Below, piece after piece: positions 53,568 through 62,505 of a stretch of 64,000 nucleotides of DNA. The stretch comes from Mucilaginibacter sp. JRF (GTDB taxonomy: Bacteria > Bacteroidota > Bacteroidia > Sphingobacteriales > Sphingobacteriaceae): NCBI RefSeq assembly GCF_015223065.1, contig NZ_JADFBY010000002.1, forward strand, positions 372,001 to 436,000, in the 5' to 3' direction. The notes beneath the pieces were generated by a model. It saw nothing but the letters and a program-made list of their open reading frames with translations, made no database searches and was not told the origin of the DNA. Both the position numbers and the translations under genes were made by a program. Every line of letters starts with the position of its first letter. The stretch's first letter is position 1.

Positions 53568-54770
53568 ATGCGATCAACACGAATACTTTCAATGATGACA
53601 GGACTAACGCTTATGTTATCCGCGCTATCATCCAGGGCGCAAAAAGGCCTTCCTTCGGAAACGCCCACCACAGCAACGGTTAATACCAGTTATCCGGCAC
53701 ATCTTGATTTTAAACAATCCATGGCTTCGAATCTAAAAGTTCCGGCAGGTATGCAGGTAAGCATAGTGGCGTCCGGACTTGGCAAGCCAAGAATGATGGC
53801 TTTAGCTGCGAATGGTGGCATCTACGTTACCCGCCGGGATGTCGGCGACGTTTTATTGCTTTCTGACAAGAACGGCGATGGGAAAATGGATGACCTGAAA
53901 ACGGTTTGGTCGCAGTTCAATGATGTCCATGGCATCACGGTTCACGAGGGATGGCTGTATCTGGTTTCCAGTAAGGCTTTGAAACGCGGGAAGATTGCCG
54001 CTGACGGCATGGTAACAGATACAGCTACATTATTGAGCGACCTTCCGGATGGCGGCCAGCATAATAATCGCATGATCGCTTTTGGAAAAGATGGTAAATT
54101 ATACATGACCGTGGGTAGTGATTGTAATGATTGCGGGGAAACTAACCAGCAGCATGCTACCATGTTGGTCATGAATGCTGATGGTACAGGTCGCCGCATT
54201 TTCGCCCGTGGTCTTCGTAACACTATTGGATTTGACTGGCATCCGCAAACTGGGGACATATGGGGATGTGACAACGGTACTGATTGGAGGGGTGACGAAA
54301 TTCCGCCTGAGGAATTGAACAAAATTATTGATGGCGGAGACTATGGCTGGCCGCTTGTATTTGGCAAACAGCAGGTCGACCCGACCCGCGAAGAGCCGCC
54401 GGGCGGCACCAAAGCTGCTTATGCCAAAACCACGGTACCATCTGTAATGGAGTTCCCGGCACATAGCGCACCGATAGATTTTCGTTTTTTAGGTGACAAG
54501 CCCGGTATCCCGGCCGAATTTAAAAACGACGCCATTGTGGCCTGGCACGGTTCATGGAACCGCAAGAAACCGGAAGGATACAAAGTGCAGCGGATTCACT
54601 ACGTGAACGGACAGCCCGTTTCGGTACATGACTTTTTCAGCGGGTTCTTAAGTGAGGACGCCAAAACCCGCTTTGGCAGGCCCGCAGGGATAATTGTAGC
54701 ACAAACAGGTGCAATTTATGTTTCAGATGACGAGAACGGAAATATTTACAAGATCTCAGCAAGTAAATAA
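53568..54770 (+). CDS. PQQ-dependent sugar dehydrogenase-like protein
   Basis: A 400-residue exported beta-propeller with a signal peptide (1-24, ending SSRAQ). Segments such as LPDGGQHNNRMIAFGKDGKLYMTVGSDCNDCGE, YARGLRNTIGFDWHP-like RGLRNTIGFDWHPQTG and GDYGWPLVFGKQQ match soluble aldose dehydrogenases (GDH-B/Asd type), which oxidise sugars to lactones with pyrroloquinoline quinone in the periplasm. PQQ biosynthesis genes are not in the window. It is followed after 1 bp by an SMP-30-type lactonase gene. Confidence 0.9.
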   Translation: MRSTRILSMMTGLTLMLSALSSRAQKGLPSETPTTATVNTSYPAHLDFKQSMASNLKVPAGMQVSIVASGLGKPRMMALAANGGIYVTRRDVGDVLLLSDKNGDGKMDDLKTVWSQFNDVHGITVHEGWLYLVSSKALKRGKIAADGMVTDTATLLSDLPDGGQHNNRMIAFGKDGKLYMTVGSDCNDCGETNQQHATMLVMNADGTGRRIFARGLRNTIGFDWHPQTGDIWGCDNGTDWRGDEIPPEELNKIIDGGDYGWPLVFGKQQVDPTREEPPGGTKAAYAKTTVPSVMEFPAHSAPIDFRFLGDKPGIPAEFKNDAIVAWHGSWNRKKPEGYKVQRIHYVNGQPVSVHDFFSGFLSEDAKTRFGRPAGIIVAQTGAIYVSDDENGNIYKISASK

Positions 54771-54771
54771 C

Positions 54772-55743
54772 ATGACAACATTCAATAAATTTATCATTGT
54801 GCTCACGCTCATATCGACAAATGTTTTATCTGTTAAAGCGCAAACACCCAGGATCGATATCAAAGTCAAAGGACTTTATCCTGAAGGAACAGTCTATGAT
54901 GCCAAAGTTGGAAAGTTTTATGTGAGCTCTGTCATAGATGGCACCATTGGGGTTGTTGATGCGCAGGGTAATTACAGCAAGTTCTATGAGGATAAAAATC
55001 TGAAATCTACCTACGGGATGAAGATAGATCCTAAGAAAGGCTTGTTATGGGTGTGCGTGAGTGACGGTAATTACTCCAAACATTCCGATTCATCGACCTA
55101 TAAAAAGATGGGGCGTGTGATTGCGGTTGACCTGAAAACAGGCAAAAAACAAAAAGATATTGATCTGGCTAAGCTTTTTGAAGGCAAACATTTTATCAAT
55201 GACCTTACGCTGGACAAGGAAGGTAACCTATTTATTACCGACAGCTTTTCACCTGTCATTTATAAAGTAGACGCTAAAGGTGTGGCCAGCGTGTTCGCAC
55301 AAAGCGATCTGTGGAAGGGCGAAGATATTGGGCTGAACGGTATTGCATTTCACGCCGGGGGATTTTTATTGGTAGACGATGGCCGCGCAGGTGTGCTATA
55401 CAAGGTAGATATCAACAACCCTGAAAATATAACGAGGGTAAAGATTGATCAATTTTTTCCTGGTGCAGACGGGCTGCTATTAAACGATCAAGACCAGCTT
55501 ATCCTTATTCAAAATAAAAGCGTCGACAAAGTTTTTCAATTGGAAAGTACCGATAACTGGCAAACTGCAAAAGTCAAAGCAGCCACGGCCGCTACAGATC
55601 GGTTCCAGCAACCTAGCACAGCAACGCAGGCAAATGGTAAAGTGTTCGTATTAAATTCCAAATTAAATGAACTTGCAGATCCCACCAAAAAGCCATCTCC
55701 CGAATTCTCCTTACAGGAAGTGGTTTTAAAATCAACAGATTGA
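54772..55743 (+). CDS. SMP-30/gluconolactonase-like secreted beta-propeller
   Basis: A 323-residue protein with a signal peptide (1-24). The propeller has YPEGTVYDAKVGKFYVSSVIDGTIGVVD, SDGNYSK, HFINDLTLDKEGNLFITDSFSPVIYKVD and LNGIAFHAGGFLLVDDG, with Glu/Asn/Asp positions like those that bind metal in SMP-30 lactonases. It would act in the periplasm. The ATG at 54772, one base after the dehydrogenase stop, is chosen over the frame start at 54709, which overlaps the previous gene. The pair fits oxidation of a sugar to lactone then hydrolysis. Confidence 0.85.
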   Translation: MTTFNKFIIVLTLISTNVLSVKAQTPRIDIKVKGLYPEGTVYDAKVGKFYVSSVIDGTIGVVDAQGNYSKFYEDKNLKSTYGMKIDPKKGLLWVCVSDGNYSKHSDSSTYKKMGRVIAVDLKTGKKQKDIDLAKLFEGKHFINDLTLDKEGNLFITDSFSPVIYKVDAKGVASVFAQSDLWKGEDIGLNGIAFHAGGFLLVDDGRAGVLYKVDINNPENITRVKIDQFFPGADGLLLNDQDQLILIQNKSVDKVFQLESTDNWQTAKVKAATAATDRFQQPSTATQANGKVFVLNSKLNELADPTKKPSPEFSLQEVVLKSTD

Positions 55744-56120
55744 ATTGATATTGCCCGTCATTAATTTTGAGGGCTATAAACGATATTGAGTATTTTCCAT
55801 TGTTGATACGACATTAGCCGCTTTTGGAACTCCTCTGAATACCCGGTAGGTTGCGTTTTATTTTTAAGAATAAAAGATATTCGGTCAGATGCAGTTGCTT
55901 CGCTGCTTATTGGTAATTCTTCTTGCTGACGGTGAGTAGTGTCTATATGTCTATAAGATCACCGACAACCTATCGTTTGCTTTTGATGAAGATGGTGGTA
56001 GGCCCTTCCAAAATAAATATTGTTGTGAAGTAACAAATGCGAAATGCCACACAGTAACTGTAGAATTTGACGGAATATGTGTAACGTTAACAATTTATCT
56101 TAAATGGTGTTGTAATTTAC
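55744..56120. other. Gene-free region
   Basis: A 377-bp gap without a recognisable gene. The second half can be read as a weak open frame without a start codon, which is not claimed. Confidence 0.5.
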
Positions 56121-56840
56121 ATGCAGCTCATACATCTATCAATGAATGTTATTATCAGGTTACAGATGCTCATTTTGTTGATTGGAAGTACAACAGTTGC
56201 CTATGGACAAGAAAATTATGCAGGATGGTTTTTCTTAACCAACACTCATAAGTTAACACACAAATTTGATCTGCTTACAGATGTGCAGCTGCGGAATAAG
56301 GATAAAATTGGGCATCTAAACACGCTGTTGTTGCGCGGGGCTCTGAGCTATAACTTTAATGAGAAACATTCAGCGGCTTTAGGTTATGCATATAAAGGCG
56401 ATTGGGAAGAGGAGGTAGATGTCAAGTCGTTTGGCAAAGAACATCGCATTTACGAGCAATATCTATTCAAAACAAATATTGGCATAACTGAATTAAATGC
56501 ACGTTTTCGCCTGGAACAACGTTTTGTAACGGAAGAAGGATCCACTGATTTTTCCCAGCGCGCCCGCGCTTTTATCAGTGCCCAGGTTCCGCTGTGTGGC
56601 GTTAATGGATTTACCCATGGACTTTATGCCGGTTTACAAAATGAACTTTTTTTTAACATTGCCAATAAACGAACAGTAAACAATAGCAATTTTGATCAAA
56701 ACCGTTCTTTTGTTTCGCTGGGATATCGTTTCAATAAAATGATAGATGCTGAATTTGGGTATTTATATTGGTATCAAAAGGAAATAGAAGATAATACAAC
56801 AACCAATGTTTGGCAATTAGTGTTGACAACGCAATTTTAG
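56121..56840 (+). CDS. DUF2490 outer-membrane protein
   Basis: A 239-residue protein with a signal peptide ending near YGQ (residue 30) and the DUF2490 beta-barrel pattern. Segments QENYAGWFFLTNTHKLTHKFDLLTDVQLRNKDK, RFRLEQRFV and LSYNFNEKHSAALGYAYKGDW are typical. Members are outer-membrane proteins of unknown function. A second ATG at 56142 is equally suitable for the start. It precedes the DUF72 gene by 24 bp. Confidence 0.88.
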   Translation: MQLIHLSMNVIIRLQMLILLIGSTTVAYGQENYAGWFFLTNTHKLTHKFDLLTDVQLRNKDKIGHLNTLLLRGALSYNFNEKHSAALGYAYKGDWEEEVDVKSFGKEHRIYEQYLFKTNIGITELNARFRLEQRFVTEEGSTDFSQRARAFISAQVPLCGVNGFTHGLYAGLQNELFFNIANKRTVNNSNFDQNRSFVSLGYRFNKMIDAEFGYLYWYQKEIEDNTTTNVWQLVLTTQF

Positions 56841-56864
56841 TGTATTTATAAATAACATACAGCA

Positions 56865-57614
56865 GTGAATCTGATAGGAAAAAAAGGTTTTTATATGGGC
56901 ACAAGCGGTTTGCTCACACCGATACCAAAGCGGGATTTCCCGCCAGCCTTTCAGGACAAAAGCCGACTCAATTTTTATGCTTCGTTGTTCAACTCAATTG
57001 AAATTAATAGCTCATTTTATAAGCTGCCGGTAACTAAAACATTAGCCCGGTGGGCCAATGAGGTACCTGACGGTTTTCGTTTTACCTTCAAACTTTGGAA
57101 GCAAATAACCCATTGCAAATACTTGCAGTTTAATCCCGAGGATGTGTTGACGTTTCTGGAGCGTATCAGCAGCGTGGGGCAGAAAAGAGGGATGCTGCTG
57201 GTGCAGTTGCCGCCAGGCCTGAGCAGTGCTGCGTTCAATCAGTTTGCTCACTTAGTGAATATTTTGGCGGAGGTAACTCCAGATCTTAACTGGCCTATTG
57301 CCGTAGAGTTCAGGCACCGTTCGTGGTATTCGGAGTATATATATGATTTTTTGGACAATTCAGGGACAACCATGGTCATTCATGACATGCCGGCATCCTC
57401 CGCGCCATTGCGGTCATTTGCAGCACCATATATTTATTTTCGCTTTCATGGTCCCGGGGGGACATACCGGAATAGTTATGAAGATGATTTCCTATCTGAA
57501 TATGCCGTTTATATGCGGGAGTTTATCGAAGACGGTAAAATGGTCTATACCTATTTTAATAATACAGCCGGTGATGCATTGAACAATCTGAAAATGCTAA
57601 ATAGCATGTTATAA
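56865..57614 (+). CDS. DUF72 domain-containing protein
   Basis: A 249-residue TIM-barrel-like protein of the DUF72 (YecE) family. The start FYMGTSGLLTPIPKRDFPPAF, the FNSIEINSSFYKLP strand, RFTFKLWKQITHCKYL and the C-terminal VYTYFNNTAGDALNNLKML are diagnostic. The function is unknown, but it often occurs near DNA-repair and stress genes. I use the GTG at 56865 because residues 7-11 form the first strand; an ATG at 56895 would remove it. Confidence 0.9.
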   Translation: MNLIGKKGFYMGTSGLLTPIPKRDFPPAFQDKSRLNFYASLFNSIEINSSFYKLPVTKTLARWANEVPDGFRFTFKLWKQITHCKYLQFNPEDVLTFLERISSVGQKRGMLLVQLPPGLSSAAFNQFAHLVNILAEVTPDLNWPIAVEFRHRSWYSEYIYDFLDNSGTTMVIHDMPASSAPLRSFAAPYIYFRFHGPGGTYRNSYEDDFLSEYAVYMREFIEDGKMVYTYFNNTAGDALNNLKMLNSML

Positions 57615-57819
57615 ATAATCGACAGAATCAATCAGTGAAAGTATTTTTCTTCAGCAGAATGTGTTCTGTTTGCATAAGTCTTACATAATTTAAAATGCTT
57701 GTTACAGTCAGATTGAGACTAATGGATCTTTTTGATATTTTCTTTAAAATAAAATAGCTATCCTTTTAGATAACATTTTATCATGCGTGTTGTTGCACTT
57801 GTACACAAAAACACGTACC

Positions 57820-58046
57820 ATGACAAATGCAACAAAAACCGAGGTAAGGTAGCAACCGCCATCGAAGAACAAACAGCCAAATTACCCTCCGACCTGTTCC
57901 TGTGGGCAGCGCTTGGTTCCATGGCAGTTATTGCTAAACCCCATAACGCATTGTTTGTGGGTCAATGGGCAGCACCCTTTTTACTGCTGGGTATTTATAA
58001 TAAGCTGGTCAAGCTGGAAGGGCATGACCAGGAAAACCAAAAGTGA
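57820..58046 (+). pseudogene. Small membrane-associated stress protein, apparent frameshift
   Basis: From ATG 57820 the sequence reads MTNATKTEV and then hits TAG at 57850. In another frame it continues ATAIEEQTAKLPSDLFLWAALGS... to a stop at 58044-58046. The break is a tandem GGTAAGGTAG, consistent with a 5-bp insertion (57844-57848); removing it joins both parts into one 74-residue protein with one or two hydrophobic segments. An uninterrupted frame starting at 57783 exists, but its N-terminus looks random. Sequencing error or phase variation is possible. No family name is assigned. Confidence 0.5.
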
Positions 58047-58108
58047 TCAATAGCCACCGCACATTGCTTTGGCTTTGTGCGGTTATCGTCGTAAATTATT
58101 TAACAGTT

Positions 58109-58294
58109 TTAAAATTCGGGTTTTACCTTTAATCTGCGAGTAACATCGATTACCAAAGGGCCAACGGCCAAAACAGCATTTTTTATTTTCTTAGTTGAAA
58201 CATCAAGCTCCTTTGCCCAGAAAATTAAAGCGTATTCGTCTTCAATGTCAATAAAACGGGTATCCGGCCTGGAACGTTTACGGAGTGTTGGCAT
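58109..58294 (-). CDS. DUF3606 domain-containing protein
   Basis: A 61-residue protein matching DUF3606. The pattern RFIDIEDEYALIFWAKELDVSTKKIKNAVLAVGPLVIDVTRRLK is typical, with the W and G positions conserved. The family is common in stress islands and its function is unknown. It lies 13 bp downstream of the DUF892-like gene on the same strand and is probably co-expressed. Confidence 0.85.
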   Translation of the reverse strand: MPTLRKRSRPDTRFIDIEDEYALIFWAKELDVSTKKIKNAVLAVGPLVIDVTRRLKVKPEF

Positions 58295-58307
58295 AAATTA
58301 ACATGAT

Positions 58308-58838
58308 CTATGAGTTGGCTAAGCATTTTGCAGTAATCATGAGCATCAAAGATCTGTCTGCTTTTGCCTCATCAAAATTTTCGGTTAATAACTGACTTAC
58401 ATGATCATTGTTTAATTTAATGGCGGTCATTCGCAATAATTGAAAAGATGCCATTTCCATACTTTCAATATTAGACATGTAATACAATATAGCCAGATCA
58501 CATAGTGTAGACTTTTCTGCTGTGAGATGAACGTCCGCGAAGGCGTCCTCAAACATAGAATTCATTCCTTCACAATGATTCATTGAAAATTCTGTGTCAA
58601 GGAGTGAAAAAATTTCATCCATGCGGTGAATTTGCATTTGTACATCATCAAATGTTTCTCCTATACCAAGCCTCAGATCTTGTAAGTAAACATTGTCGGC
58701 AAGAACCGGTAACTTGTCCAATAAGTGGAGTTTAACACAATACACACGACTTAGGTGACTTGTGAAAAAAACTTTTAACTCTTCAGGTTCTAAGAATCCC
58801 TGGAAAGATTTTGCTGACGGGATTGGTGATTCACTCAT
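58308..58838 (-). CDS. Ferritin-like DUF892 protein, second copy
   Basis: A 176-residue helical protein. The start FLEPEELKVFFTSHLSRVYCVKLHLLDKLPVLADNV and the CDLAILYYMSNIESMEMASFQLLRMTA block place it in the DUF892/YciF-like group, though it is more divergent than the copy at 48480. Several of the expected metal-ligand acidic residues are not obvious, so iron binding is uncertain. It is followed by the DUF3606 gene. Confidence 0.75.
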   Translation of the reverse strand: MSESPIPSAKSFQGFLEPEELKVFFTSHLSRVYCVKLHLLDKLPVLADNVYLQDLRLGIGETFDDVQMQIHRMDEIFSLLDTEFSMNHCEGMNSMFEDAFADVHLTAEKSTLCDLAILYYMSNIESMEMASFQLLRMTAIKLNNDHVSQLLTENFDEAKADRSLMLMITAKCLANS

Positions 58839-58869
58839 GAGTATTATTTAAAAAGATGTTCTATGTTTC

Positions 58870-59901
58870 TTATAACAATTTATTAAGCTTATCAGGCATA
58901 TGTTCTTTATAAAAATGATTTCTGTAATCCCTGTAATGAGATACAGCGCCTATAGATTTCATTAACCAAATAAAATACCAGGCGAGATCTATTTGATAAG
59001 GTTTAAAGCCGCTTCTTGCACTTCTGGGATATAAATGGTGGTTATTATGCCATTCACCTGCTACCAATCCTGGCCAAAGTTGGTTAATTGATTTATCACC
59101 ATGATGATAATCGATTCCTTCCCGTTGTTTATCTTTACCTTTGGCGTGGCCGTCGTAATTAAAAGTCCGAACGCCTACAGCCCATACACCCGCTGCCCCG
59201 AAAAAGCAAAACGCCAGGGCATGCCCGCCGATAATATAGAACAACAAATACCAAAAACACCAATTTAGTGCCCACGATATTACAGCGCGCCATGGATTTA
59301 CATATGAGCCCCAGCTTTGGTATTGCTTATAAGTATTTGCCGTTATCCCCGTATGCCGCATTAAAAGGCAAACCCTGTTATAATCCTGTTCCGTTAGATT
59401 TTTGGCGATCGGTTGATGATTAACATCTGCAAGAAAACAATATAGAAACCCCGCCTGAGCGTTGTATGGATCTCCCGGCTGATCAGATTTTGTATGATGA
59501 ACGTGATGTGATATGACATAAATTTCTTCCGGAATAACTTTTATAGTGAGGTTTTGGGTGATGAACCGCCAAAAGTTATTACGGAATTTATATGCACCAT
59601 GGGTACAATAACGATGTAGCCAAACGGTGCCATGAGTTCCCATAATAATCATTCCGTAGACAAAAGCCAATAGGGCCGTCCACCAGGTTAAGTAAAATAT
59701 CAAAAAACATATGAAAAAGGGAGCTAGGCAAAAAACCTTAATCCAGCTAAATAAGGGTAGCCAATTTTTTTTTGACTTAAAAATATTCAGGCGTAAGCAA
59801 AACTCGCCTAATATTTGCCGTGGTGAAGGTTTGATCAGAAAATTCTGAGTATCCTTCCAACCATATGAAGGTGGCTGTAATACGTGATCAAGGAATGGCA
59901 T
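58870..59901 (-). CDS. Acyl-CoA desaturase (membrane fatty-acid desaturase)
   Basis: A 343-residue integral membrane di-iron enzyme. The three histidine boxes are HRYCTHG (about 96-102), HHVHH (132-136) and HNNHH (about 287-291), with hydrophobic segments between. It is of the stearoyl-CoA delta-9 type, introducing a cis double bond into fatty-acyl chains to keep membranes fluid. It is a single-gene unit in minus orientation, divergent from the response regulator at 60134. Confidence 0.94.
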   Translation of the reverse strand: MPFLDHVLQPPSYGWKDTQNFLIKPSPRQILGEFCLRLNIFKSKKNWLPLFSWIKVFCLAPFFICFLIFYLTWWTALLAFVYGMIIMGTHGTVWLHRYCTHGAYKFRNNFWRFITQNLTIKVIPEEIYVISHHVHHTKSDQPGDPYNAQAGFLYCFLADVNHQPIAKNLTEQDYNRVCLLMRHTGITANTYKQYQSWGSYVNPWRAVISWALNWCFWYLLFYIIGGHALAFCFFGAAGVWAVGVRTFNYDGHAKGKDKQREGIDYHHGDKSINQLWPGLVAGEWHNNHHLYPRSARSGFKPYQIDLAWYFIWLMKSIGAVSHYRDYRNHFYKEHMPDKLNKLL

Positions 59902-60133
59902 ACCGGGTGTTTAATGATTTTCTTAAGAGTAGCTGTATTATAGTTTAGTAAAATTAATAGATGTGATTTTTACATTAACGGTGTAAATACTTGAGGTGAA
60001 AGGTTGAACTACTCTATTATAATTTACAAGCGCAATTAATAACAATAGCGGGTTTTTGCCTATTGGTAATCAATAGCAATACTTATCTTAAACAAATATT
60101 TACTTGAAATTTGCTTATCCATTTGAAACGACT

Positions 60134-60781
60134 ATGATAAATATACTTTTGGCCGAGGACCATCATGTTGTACGTGACGGACTTAAATCCATGTTAGAAA
60201 AGGAATCTAATTTTAAACTTGTTGGTGAGGCCGCTAACGGTGCGGATGCGATGGAGTTGCTTAGGAAAGGCCTTGAAGTGGACGTTATTATAGCCGATAT
60301 TAATATGCCGGTTATAGGTGGGCTGGATTTAACCGAACAGGTCAAAAAAGAGTTTACTAAAGTTAAGATTATTATTCTAAGTGCGCTTGATCATGAAAAG
60401 GTAATTGTAAAAGCCTTAAAATTGGGTGCAAGCGGTTACTTATTGAAGAACAGTAGTCCTGAAGAATTGATATTCGCGATCAAACACATTTATAAGTATA
60501 AACAGTACATCTGTGAAGAAATTACTACACGATTTTTTGATCGGATGCTCACTATTCCTGAAAACGTCAAAACTGATAACATCAGCGACATCACTTTTAG
60601 CTCAAGAGATGTCGAAATCTTAAGCATGATAGCAGAAGGATTTACTAACCAGGAAATCGCTGATAAGCTTTTTACAAGCAAGAGAACTATTGAAAATCAC
60701 CGTCAACAATTAATTGATCGTACTGGCTCGCGTAATACCGTTTCTCTTATCAGATATGCAATTCTTCATGGAGTTATCTGA
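60134..60781 (+). CDS. NarL/LuxR-type response regulator
   Basis: A 215-residue protein. The receiver domain (1-120) has acidic Asp9-type residues in LLAEDHHVVRDG, the phospho-acceptor Asp55 in VIIADINMP, and a Lys in LKLGASGYLLKN. A LuxR/NarL HTH (about 150-210) ends it: SSRDVEILSMIAEGFTNQEIADKLFTSKRTIENHRQQLI. The ATG at 60134 is used; the frame also opens at a TTG at 60104. The NarX-like kinase at 61384 is the likely partner. Confidence 0.95.
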   Translation: MINILLAEDHHVVRDGLKSMLEKESNFKLVGEAANGADAMELLRKGLEVDVIIADINMPVIGGLDLTEQVKKEFTKVKIIILSALDHEKVIVKALKLGASGYLLKNSSPEELIFAIKHIYKYKQYICEEITTRFFDRMLTIPENVKTDNISDITFSSRDVEILSMIAEGFTNQEIADKLFTSKRTIENHRQQLIDRTGSRNTVSLIRYAILHGVI

Positions 60782-61041
60782 TACTCTGCAATAATCATTT
60801 TGCTTCAGCGCGTCAATCTTTAATAGAGTAATTAACACATTGCATACCAGGTATTTGTACCTGTTTGTGGTCGAGTATTGTTAATACATTTGATTGGATA
60901 TTGAATCTATCTCCTTTAATCAACTTTATCTGGTTCTGATTAAAACAAGAGTTAGGCTAACACCTTTACTTGTTTGCAAGTATGTTACCATATATCACAG
61001 TATCCAAAAACTGAATTATCTGTCAAGTTAGTACAAAGTAT

Positions 61042-61272
61042 ATGATCACTATTAATGTTAAAGAACCAAAAACCAAAAAACTTTTAACATTGGGAATTGT
61101 GGAAGTTTCGAACGCGCCGCATCCGGGATGGATCGTGCTGATTCCAGGGCGTAGAAACATCTGGCTTCATCTGGTGAATAATGAATGGAAAATAAAGCCG
61201 GACGTTATCCCTAAAAAATTTGTTCAGGCGATAGTTGATCAGATTTTGCCTTATATTCATGAGCAGCATTAA
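61042..61272 (+). CDS. Small unknown protein between regulator and kinase
   Basis: A 76-residue protein with a compact, mixed alpha/beta-looking composition (TINVKEPKTKKLLTLGIVEVSNAPHPGWIVLIPGRRNIWLHLVNNEWKIKPD). It has no signal or membrane helix. It sits between a response regulator and a kinase of the same orientation, with 260-bp and 111-bp gaps, so independent expression is possible. Function unknown. Confidence 0.6.
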   Translation: MITINVKEPKTKKLLTLGIVEVSNAPHPGWIVLIPGRRNIWLHLVNNEWKIKPDVIPKKFVQAIVDQILPYIHEQH

Positions 61273-61383
61273 GCTCTTGGAGTTTGTTATTAGCAATTAT
61301 TTATTGTGCAATAACGTGGTTAATTAATTGTAAATTACAATGTTCATTTGTAAAACCAGTTAGTTACGCCACTTGCAGTTTTT

Positions 61384-62499
61384 ATGCCTAACAACACAAA
61401 AAAAAACAAAAAGGATCCCTTTTCAAGTCTGTCAAGTCATCATGAAGTTAGGGTAGAGGATTCTGAAAATCTTTTACAGTCGGTATTTGATACAAGTCTT
61501 ATTTGTATGTCTGTATTGCAAGCTCAACGTGATGAGCATGGAGAGATAATTGATTTTGTTATCAAAATAGTTAACAAAGAACTGGAAAGGGAAACCGGTC
61601 GAACTGATCTTGTTGGTAAACTCTATTCCCAAGAATATCCTGGTATAAGAGATGTAGGCATCTTTGCGTTGATGCTCAAGGTAATGAATACTGGGATACC
61701 TGCACAGCTGGAGTATTTTTATTCTCATGACGGTTTCAATAAATGGTTTTCCTGCATGTTCGTTAAATTAGAAGACGGCTTGGTAGCAACAAATCTTGAT
61801 ATAAGTGCCCGTAAAAAGGCTGAAGAAGAAAGATTGAATATGGTCATAGCCCAAAATCAAAAAATTTACTGGGCTACATTGAATATTCAGGAGATTGAAA
61901 GAAAACGGATTGCTGAGAGTTTGCATAGTGGCGTAGGCCAGTTACTTTACGGTGTAAAGTTAAGCTTACTGCAGGAGTTTGATAAAGAACATTTGACAAA
62001 ACCACAATTATTGGAAAAGATCGAAGAGATCAATGAGCAAACAGATCAACTTTTGAACGAAGCCATTAAAGAAACGAGGCGAATTTCGCATGAATTAACT
62101 CCTGCTATTTTGGAGGAGTTTGGTTTAAGGGAGGCCATAGATGATGTTTGTCGTCAGTTTAGTCATACCCTTCAGATCAACTGTGAGTTGGTTGGAATTA
62201 TCAATCTGATTGATAAACAAATGGAGTTAGCTATTTATCGAATTGTTCAGGAACTGGTAATGAATATCATCAAGCACGCTCATGCTACTATTGCTTCAGT
62301 ACGAATAGAAATATATAAGAAAGAGGTAGTAATCATCGTACGTGATAATGGCATTGGGTTTCGAAAAAGAACCTCGAATGAAGGTATTGGTTTGAAAACT
62401 ATTCAGAATAAGGTAAACTTATTGAATGGTACTTTTAAACTGGAATCAAAAAGTGGCGAATATAGTTTGGTTACCATCATCCTACCGTACACCAGTTAA
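61384..62499 (+). CDS. NarX-type sensor histidine kinase
   Basis: A 371-residue soluble kinase with an N-terminal PAS-like sensor (about 25-145), a HisKA_3 dimerisation domain with the phospho-acceptor His at about 181 in ERKRIAESLHSGVGQLLYGVKL, and a C-terminal HATPase_c (VQELVMNIIKHAHA, VRDNGIGFRKRTSNEGIGLKTIQNKV). No membrane segment is seen. It should phosphorylate the NarL-type regulator at 60134. The signal is unknown. Confidence 0.93.
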   Translation: MPNNTKKNKKDPFSSLSSHHEVRVEDSENLLQSVFDTSLICMSVLQAQRDEHGEIIDFVIKIVNKELERETGRTDLVGKLYSQEYPGIRDVGIFALMLKVMNTGIPAQLEYFYSHDGFNKWFSCMFVKLEDGLVATNLDISARKKAEEERLNMVIAQNQKIYWATLNIQEIERKRIAESLHSGVGQLLYGVKLSLLQEFDKEHLTKPQLLEKIEEINEQTDQLLNEAIKETRRISHELTPAILEEFGLREAIDDVCRQFSHTLQINCELVGIINLIDKQMELAIYRIVQELVMNIIKHAHATIASVRIEIYKKEVVIIVRDNGIGFRKRTSNEGIGLKTIQNKVNLLNGTFKLESKSGEYSLVTIILPYTS

Positions 62500-62505
62500 C
62501 GAAGA

